From contig CAYSVH010000008.1 in the NCBI GenBank assembly GCA_964434425.1, forward strand, positions 47,227 through 111,226: a DNA stretch of 64,000 bases, given 5' to 3'. The notes beneath the pieces are model-generated. The model searched no databases, was not told where the DNA came from, and saw only the letters and a program-made list of their open reading frames with translations. This document shows positions 59,912 through 64,000 of this stretch, in pieces. The first letter of the stretch is position 1, and each line of letters starts with the position of its first letter. Source of the stretch: CALMEC01 sp964434425 (GTDB lineage Bacteria; Actinomycetota; Thermoleophilia; Miltoncostaeales; Miltoncostaeaceae). Made by a program: the position numbers and the translations under genes.

Positions 59912-60076
59912 TGGTGTCCCGCGTCAGAAGTTCATTGTCGTTTCCGGCTGCATCTCATCGCGAGGCGGTGTCCTCGACCGCCGAAACACTCCCGATATTC
60001 CGGCGGATCCCGAGTCCGCGCCTCGCGGAAGATTCGCTCGGCAAACACCAAACGAACTTCTGACGCCGGACACTAG
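59912..60076 (+). repeat. Family A palindromic repeat, copy 3
   Basis: Same element as copies 1 and 2, same orientation. The left end is slightly decayed (TTGGTGTCCCGCGTCAGAAG). The right end GGACACTAG carries, on the minus strand, the TAG stop of the Nudix gene (60073-60075). Confidence 0.9.
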
Positions 60077-60675
60077 CCGCGCGACGTCACCGTGAGCTCG
60101 AGTGCGTCGCGGATGCGCCCGCTCACCGATCGCAGGATGCGCGCGGTGGCACCCCACACGTCCTCCTCGCACAGCGGGTAGCGAAGCGTGGCGATGGTGG
60201 GATCGGCGGGAAGCCGTGCGTCGGCCTGCACGAGCGCCCGCACGGTCGGCGTGAAGATGCGTGCGATCTCCTGGGGCTCCGCGCGCATCTGCGGGGTACC
60301 GTCGTGGAGACCGACGAAGGGCGTTACCAGGAAGTCCGAGACGGCCGTGTGCACGTCGGGAAGCCGTCCGACGAGCGACACCCGTTCGGGGGCGATCCCG
60401 ACCTCCTCGTGCGTCTCGCGGAGGGCGGCGACGGCGAGCGACGGATCCTGAGGCTCCATGGCGCCGCCGGGGAGGGAGATCTGTCCGGGGTGGTGCTCCA
60501 GCGAATCGGTTCGTCGGGTGAGGACGAAGTGGGCGTCGTCGCCGTGATCGAACAGCAGGATCAGAACCGCGGCCCTGCGCGCCGACGTCGGCGGAGGGTC
60601 GCCGGAGATCGGCGAATGCAGCATTTCGGCGAGTCGGGACGCGCGGGGAAAAGGGATCTTTGGGTCACCGAGCAC
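60073..60675 (-). CDS. CoA-pyrophosphatase-like Nudix hydrolase
   Basis: A 200-residue Nudix hydrolase. The UPF0035-type lead motif LTRRTDSLEHHPGQISLPGG is followed directly by the Nudix box (GGAMEPQDPSLAVAALRETHEEVGI, split here as GGAMEPQD and REThEEVG). The lead motif marks the CoA/NADH-pyrophosphatase branch (NudL-like). GTG start six bases after a TACACT -10 hexamer, so probably leaderless. Its stop codon lies in repeat copy 3, which thereby fixes its C-terminus (TVTSRG). Confidence 0.85.
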   Translation of the reverse strand: MLGDPKIPFPRASRLAEMLHSPISGDPPPTSARRAAVLILLFDHGDDAHFVLTRRTDSLEHHPGQISLPGGAMEPQDPSLAVAALRETHEEVGIAPERVSLVGRLPDVHTAVSDFLVTPFVGLHDGTPQMRAEPQEIARIFTPTVRALVQADARLPADPTIATLRYPLCEEDVWGATARILRSVSGRIRDALELTVTSRG

Positions 60676-60681
60676 CGATCA

Positions 60682-60687
60682 AGTGTA
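60682..60687 (-). promoter_or_regulatory. -10 hexamer TACACT of leaderless Nudix promoter
   Basis: TACACT on the minus strand is followed by six bases and the GTG at 60675, the same hexamer and spacing as at der. Confidence 0.55.
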
Positions 60688-60819
60688 GCCAAGGCGGTGA
60701 GGATCCCCGAGGGGAGCGCCTCGATCGCATCGCGGCCACACCGCCCCTCGGCTCGCGCGGACCGGTGCAACGGCGCTTCGCACCGCCCTGGGGCATCGGC
60801 GTCGTCGTGACATCCCCGC

Positions 60820-60825
60820 TAGCCT
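60820..60825 (+). promoter_or_regulatory. -10 hexamer TAGCCT of a leaderless promoter
   Basis: TAGCCT ends six bases before the GTG of the next gene. Confidence 0.5.
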
Positions 60826-60831
60826 CGGCAT

Positions 60832-61500
60832 GTGACCGACCCGCTGGAAGAGCTCGCACATGATCTCGACGCGATCGCCGGGCGATACGCGGACTCCGAG
60901 AATCCGGTGACCGGTATCCGAGCGGTCGAACCGGAGCCCGACGCCCGTCGATACCTGTGCGTGCGTCGGAGCGGCGATGTCATTTGTGTCGACCGCGAGG
61001 GCCGGCCGATCGACGACGAGGACGAGCGCCACCGGGTGGCGGCGGCCGTGCTCCTCGTGGAGTACGTCGAGGAGTCCATCGACGGCGAGGAGTGCCGCCT
61101 CGTCGCGAGCCTTTCCGACCGGCTCTCCTCGGCCGCTCTGAGTACGGTCGCGGTGCGCAGCGTCACGGCACTCGGGGAGGCGGCGGGATCGCTCGCCGAC
61201 TGGTGTCTCGACCCGGCGCGATCCATCGCTCGTGTCGCCGAGCTCGACCGGGTGGCACAGCTCCAGTCGGGCGCGCACGTCGCGCACAGCACGTATCTCG
61301 CCGCCACGGAAGCTCTCGTGGAGGTCCAGGACACCCTGGACGGTGGCCTCATCGAGCTCCTTCGGGACCTCGAGAACGCCTGTGGACGTGCGGGGATCGC
61401 GGCGCCGTTGTCGGCGGCGCTCAGTCAGGCGATGGAGGACATCCATGCCGACGCGACCCGCTTGCTCCGCGGGCAGACCGGGTCACGCCCCTCGGGATAG
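60832..61500 (+). CDS. Hypothetical helical protein
   Basis: A 222-residue cytosolic protein, unrecognised. The first 80 residues mix beta and helix (YLCVRRSGDVICVDREGRP). The rest is strongly helical and Ala/Leu-rich (AVRSVTALGEAAGSLADW; LSAALSQAMEDIHADATRLL). No motif assigns a function. The GTG start is supported by the -10 hexamer six bases upstream. Confidence 0.6.
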   Translation: MTDPLEELAHDLDAIAGRYADSENPVTGIRAVEPEPDARRYLCVRRSGDVICVDREGRPIDDEDERHRVAAAVLLVEYVEESIDGEECRLVASLSDRLSSAALSTVAVRSVTALGEAAGSLADWCLDPARSIARVAELDRVAQLQSGAHVAHSTYLAATEALVEVQDTLDGGLIELLRDLENACGRAGIAAPLSAALSQAMEDIHADATRLLRGQTGSRPSG

Positions 61501-61625
61501 GACCGGCGCGCTTTCTCCGGTCGCTCGTGCTCGGCCGGCACGGGGCCACGCATGTCGGTCGCTTGACGCGGTTCGCCCCGTCCGCTCTCGGGTGTCGGGA
61601 GCCGAACGGCCCACCGTGCACCCGG

Positions 61626-62063
61626 TCAATCGTCCTCGACGTCCGGGTCCTCGTTGATGAAGTCGATGAGATCGTCGACGGTGAACCGGCCGCCCTGCAT
61701 CGCGGCCACCAGCCCGTAGACGGTGGGGGAGTGGGCACGGTCCAGCACGTGGCGGCGCATCGCTTCGGTCGCCTCCTCATCGAGCTCGTCCATCCGCTTC
61801 GCCACCGAGGGGAGGATCTCGACGCCCTGGCCGCGGACTGTGACCCAGTTGGCGTCCGCGAGACGTCGTGTGAGCTCGGCGACCTCCTCGGGTTCGGCCT
61901 CGAGCACCATGGCCATCGCCGACACGCCCATGGGTTTCCCGGCCTTCTTCAGCTGCCGCAACACCAGGTAGGTGCCGCTCGACAGGCCGGCGTCGTTGAT
62001 CGTCTGATCGAGGACGCCCGCCAGTTCCGTCAGGAGGGCGATGTCATCAGGGGACCGGTACAT
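61626..62063 (-). CDS. MarR-like winged-helix protein
   Basis: A 145-residue DNA-binding protein. GTYLVLRQLKKAGKPMGVSAMAMVLEAEPEEVAELTRRLADANWVTVR (quoted in parts: GTYLVLRQLKKAGKPMG and EEVAELTRRLADANWVTV) has the spacing of a MarR winged helix. N- and C-terminal helices would form the dimer. It follows the next gene on this strand after ten bases, so the two are co-transcribed. Ligand and targets unknown. Confidence 0.65.
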   Translation of the reverse strand: MYRSPDDIALLTELAGVLDQTINDAGLSSGTYLVLRQLKKAGKPMGVSAMAMVLEAEPEEVAELTRRLADANWVTVRGQGVEILPSVAKRMDELDEEATEAMRRHVLDRAHSPTVYGLVAAMQGGRFTVDDLIDFINEDPDVEDD

Positions 62064-62073
62064 CGAGGTGGTT

Positions 62074-62400
62074 CTACGGCCCGTAGCGGTGTGCGGGTGC
62101 GGGGCGCAGCATGTCGTAGGTCTCGCCGCACCAGATACGGCCGGTGATGCCGAGCCCGTCGACGATGCGGAGGGCCGAATCGACGACACCGGCGGCGGCG
62201 CCGCGACCCGATGTGTTGGCGACGGTGATCGCGAAGTCATGGTCCGCCTGGGTGCGGATGGGGCGGGCGTTGGCCCGGGCGAGGGCCACACGGGCGTCGG
62301 CGAGCCGATGCGGGTCGTCGACCGTGAGGCAGCACTCGAAGGAGGCCCAGTCGGGCGGCTGCTCGTCGAGAATGAGGCGGAACTCGTCAGCGAAGGCCAT
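62074..62400 (-). CDS. Hypothetical protein
   Basis: A 108-residue protein, unrecognised. Begins AFADEFRLILDEQPPDWASF and contains FAITVANTSGRGAAAG and IWCGETYDMLRPAPAHRYG. A TACCGT hexamer eight bases before the ATG suggests a leaderless start. First gene of a two-gene unit with the MarR-like gene. Confidence 0.55.
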   Translation of the reverse strand: MAFADEFRLILDEQPPDWASFECCLTVDDPHRLADARVALARANARPIRTQADHDFAITVANTSGRGAAAGVVDSALRIVDGLGITGRIWCGETYDMLRPAPAHRYGP

Positions 62401-62505
62401 GCCTGGCAACGGTATCAGCCGTACCCGCCGACCAGCCGCGGTACGGCGACGTCGACGGCACCGGGGACCGATGTCCGCTCTGCCCAGTGACGGGTGGTTC
62501 GCCCC

Positions 62506-62695
62506 GATGGTTGATTCCACGGATCCGTGGATGTGCGGCGCAACGGGTGGATGCGGGGCGCCGGCGGCGTCGATGGTCAGGATGGTGCCATTTCCACGTC
62601 GCCCGGTGACCGGCCTGGGGTGGGCGGGGGGATCAGGAGCGCATTCGCGCCGCCGGGGCGTACGCCATGACGCGGGCATCGTGGAGTCAATCATC
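62506..62695. repeat. Family B palindromic repeat
   Basis: GATGGTTGATTCCACG (62506-62521) and CGTGGAGTCAATCATC (62680-62695) match as inverted arms at 14 of 16 positions. CCACGGATCCGTGG just inside the left arm is itself a perfect palindrome. The interior shares a GGTGGGCGGGGGGATCAGG-like segment with 22083-22209. It fills most of the gap between the hypothetical gene and mqnE. Confidence 0.65.
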
Positions 62696-62743
62696 TCGCT
62701 CGGTGTGGGCCCGTTGTCCGCGGTGTCCGGCCACTGGGCTTGA

Positions 62744-62749
62744 TACCTT
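62744..62749 (+). promoter_or_regulatory. -10 hexamer TACCTT of leaderless mqnE promoter
   Basis: TACCTT ends seven bases before the mqnE ATG; no ribosome site lies between. Confidence 0.5.
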
Positions 62750-62756
62750 TTCCCGC

Positions 62757-63845
62757 ATGGTTGACACACTTCTCGCGCGCGCCGCCGACGGCGAGCGACT
62801 CACGACGGACGAGGCGGTACTCCTCTACCGGGAGGCGCCCCTGGAGGATCTGGGCGTCGCCGCCGACACGGTGACACGTCGCCGGCACGGCGACCGGGTC
62901 ACGTACAACGTGAACGCCCACCTCAATCCCACCAACATCTGCGTGGTGGGCTGTGGCTTCTGCGCATTCGCCGTGTGGACCGAGAAGGACGAGCGTGCCT
63001 ACGCCTACAGCGTCGACGACCTCGTCACGCGCGCGTCCCAGTACGCCGACCTCGGCATCACCGAGCTCCACATCGTCGGCGGCATGACGAAGGAGTACAA
63101 CCTCGAGTACTACGAGGAGCTCTTCAGCGAGCTGAAGGCGACGCTGCCGCAGGTATCGCTCACCGCGCTCACGGCCGTCGAGATCGACTTCGTCGCGCGG
63201 CTCTCGAAGGTGTCCTCCAAGGAGGCCCTTCAGCGCACGATGGCGGCCGGTCACGACACCATGCCGGGCGGTGGCGCGGAGGTCTTCAGCAAGCGCGTCC
63301 GGAAGATCATCGCTGACCGCAAGGTCCCCGCCGAGACCTGGCTCCAGGTTCACCGCGAGGCCCACGAGCTGGGGCTTCGCACCAACTCGACCCTTCTCTT
63401 CGGGCACTTCGAGACGCCGGAGGAGCAGATCGAGCACATGCTCGCGCTGCGCGACCTCCAGGACGAGACCAACGGCTTCCAGGCGTTCATTCCGCTTCCG
63501 TTCCTTCCGGGCAACACCGAGTTCGCCTACCTGCCGGGCCCGTCCCGGGAGGAGAAGCTCCGGACGATCGCCATCGGGCGGCTCTTCCTGGACAATTTCC
63601 CGCACATCAAGGGCCACTGGGTCATGCTGGGCGAGGAGATCACATCCGAGGCGCTCTCGTACGGACTGGACGACCTCAGCGGAACCCTCACGGAGGAGCG
63701 CATCGCCCATGCGACCACGGTGCAGACGCCGCTCGGGCTGACCCAGGAGCGCATCCGCCAGCTCGTCGAGGACGGGGGCAAGGTGCCCGTCGAGCGCAAC
63801 ACCCTCTACGGTCAGGTCGACCGGGAGCAGTTGACCACGGCCTGA
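62757..63845 (+). CDS. mqnE: Aminofutalosine synthase MqnE
   Basis: Radical-SAM enzyme of the futalosine menaquinone pathway. It has 362 residues. The [4Fe-4S] site is CVVGCGFCAF (CxxxCxxC) near residue 62, after NAHLNPTNI. ELHIVGGMTKEYNLEYYEELF, MPGGGAEVFSKRVR, GHFETPEEQIEHML and QDETNGFQAFIPL match MqnE better than the cyclase MqnC. Other futalosine genes are not in the window. The organism thus probably makes menaquinone by this route. Confidence 0.92.
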   Translation: MVDTLLARAADGERLTTDEAVLLYREAPLEDLGVAADTVTRRRHGDRVTYNVNAHLNPTNICVVGCGFCAFAVWTEKDERAYAYSVDDLVTRASQYADLGITELHIVGGMTKEYNLEYYEELFSELKATLPQVSLTALTAVEIDFVARLSKVSSKEALQRTMAAGHDTMPGGGAEVFSKRVRKIIADRKVPAETWLQVHREAHELGLRTNSTLLFGHFETPEEQIEHMLALRDLQDETNGFQAFIPLPFLPGNTEFAYLPGPSREEKLRTIAIGRLFLDNFPHIKGHWVMLGEEITSEALSYGLDDLSGTLTEERIAHATTVQTPLGLTQERIRQLVEDGGKVPVERNTLYGQVDREQLTTA

Positions 63846-63853
63846 GCGGTCCG

Positions 63854-63872
63854 GACGCCGCGCGGCGGCGTC
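63854..63872 (+). terminator. Hairpin after mqnE
   Basis: GACGCCGC, 3-nt loop, GCGGCGTC, starting eight bases after the mqnE stop. The final 128 bases of the window hold nothing else I can support. Confidence 0.6.
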
Positions 63873-64000
63873 GGACGAGGTCGTCGATGGCCCCCCGAAC
63901 CTGGGCCTGATCGACGGTCTGACAATGGGCTCGACCGTGGACCCACGCAAGTCCGGTGCCATCTATGGGGGGTGGGTGTGTGTCAAGGGGGTGTCGGTGG

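Overview
This is a high-GC, gene-dense chromosomal window made almost entirely of core bacterial genes. No rRNA, tRNA, CRISPR array, insertion sequence or prophage gene is visible. Gene content and order point to an actinobacterium outside the well-studied genera. A short SepIVA-like gene lies between coaD and the DUF177/rpmF/plsX/acpP/rnc/smc block. There is a fused PafB-PafC regulator, a futalosine-pathway MqnE, an actinobacterial LexA box, and many genes whose -10 hexamer sits 6-8 nt before the start codon (leaderless mRNAs). The principal sigma factor resembles those I remember from Thermoleophilia, but that placement is tentative.

Layout. 1-1.9 kb: leuC (5' end outside the window) and leuD. 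2-9.2 kb: a cupredoxin-like lipoprotein with a polytopic membrane protein, a VOC protein, a zinc alcohol dehydrogenase, YqgE and an Amt ammonium transporter. 9.9-15.9 kb: the sigma factor (probable CTG start), an OmpA-like protein, an NfeD-like protein, a helix-hairpin-helix protein, an SOS-box gene with a frameshifted membrane gene behind it, a tiny independent transcription unit, an alpha/beta hydrolase, a membrane protein and a glutaredoxin. 16-20 kb: aroA-cmk-plsC-der. 20.5-23.6 kb: a DUF3352 lipoprotein, metK and a 29-residue membrane microprotein. 23.8-34 kb: priA, a possible degenerate nuclease-fold protein, def-fmt-rsmB, rpe-ribD-ribE-ribBA-ribH. 34-36 kb: a regulator divergent from DUF2249 and methyltransferase genes. 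36.3-51.6 kb: rpmB (minus) and recG-rsmD-coaD-sepIVA-like-DUF177-rpmF-plsX-acpP-rnc-smc-ftsY-ffh-rpsP-khpA-rimM-trmD-rplS. 51.9-56.9 kb: rnhB, yraN, comM, dprA, a DedA protein. 57-63.9 kb: pafBC, small hypotheticals, a Nudix hydrolase, a MarR-like regulator and mqnE.

The most unusual signal is between genes. Three near-identical elements of about 164 bp (family A) are each one full-length imperfect palindrome, and in two of them the terminal TAG is the stop codon of the adjacent gene. A second family (B) of 105-190 bp has arms related to GTTGATTCCACG. A separate 162-bp palindrome begins inside the stop codon of the microprotein gene. Ordinary terminator hairpins here also tend to touch or overlap stop codons. 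Together they suggest a class of 3'-end palindromic repeats in this genome.
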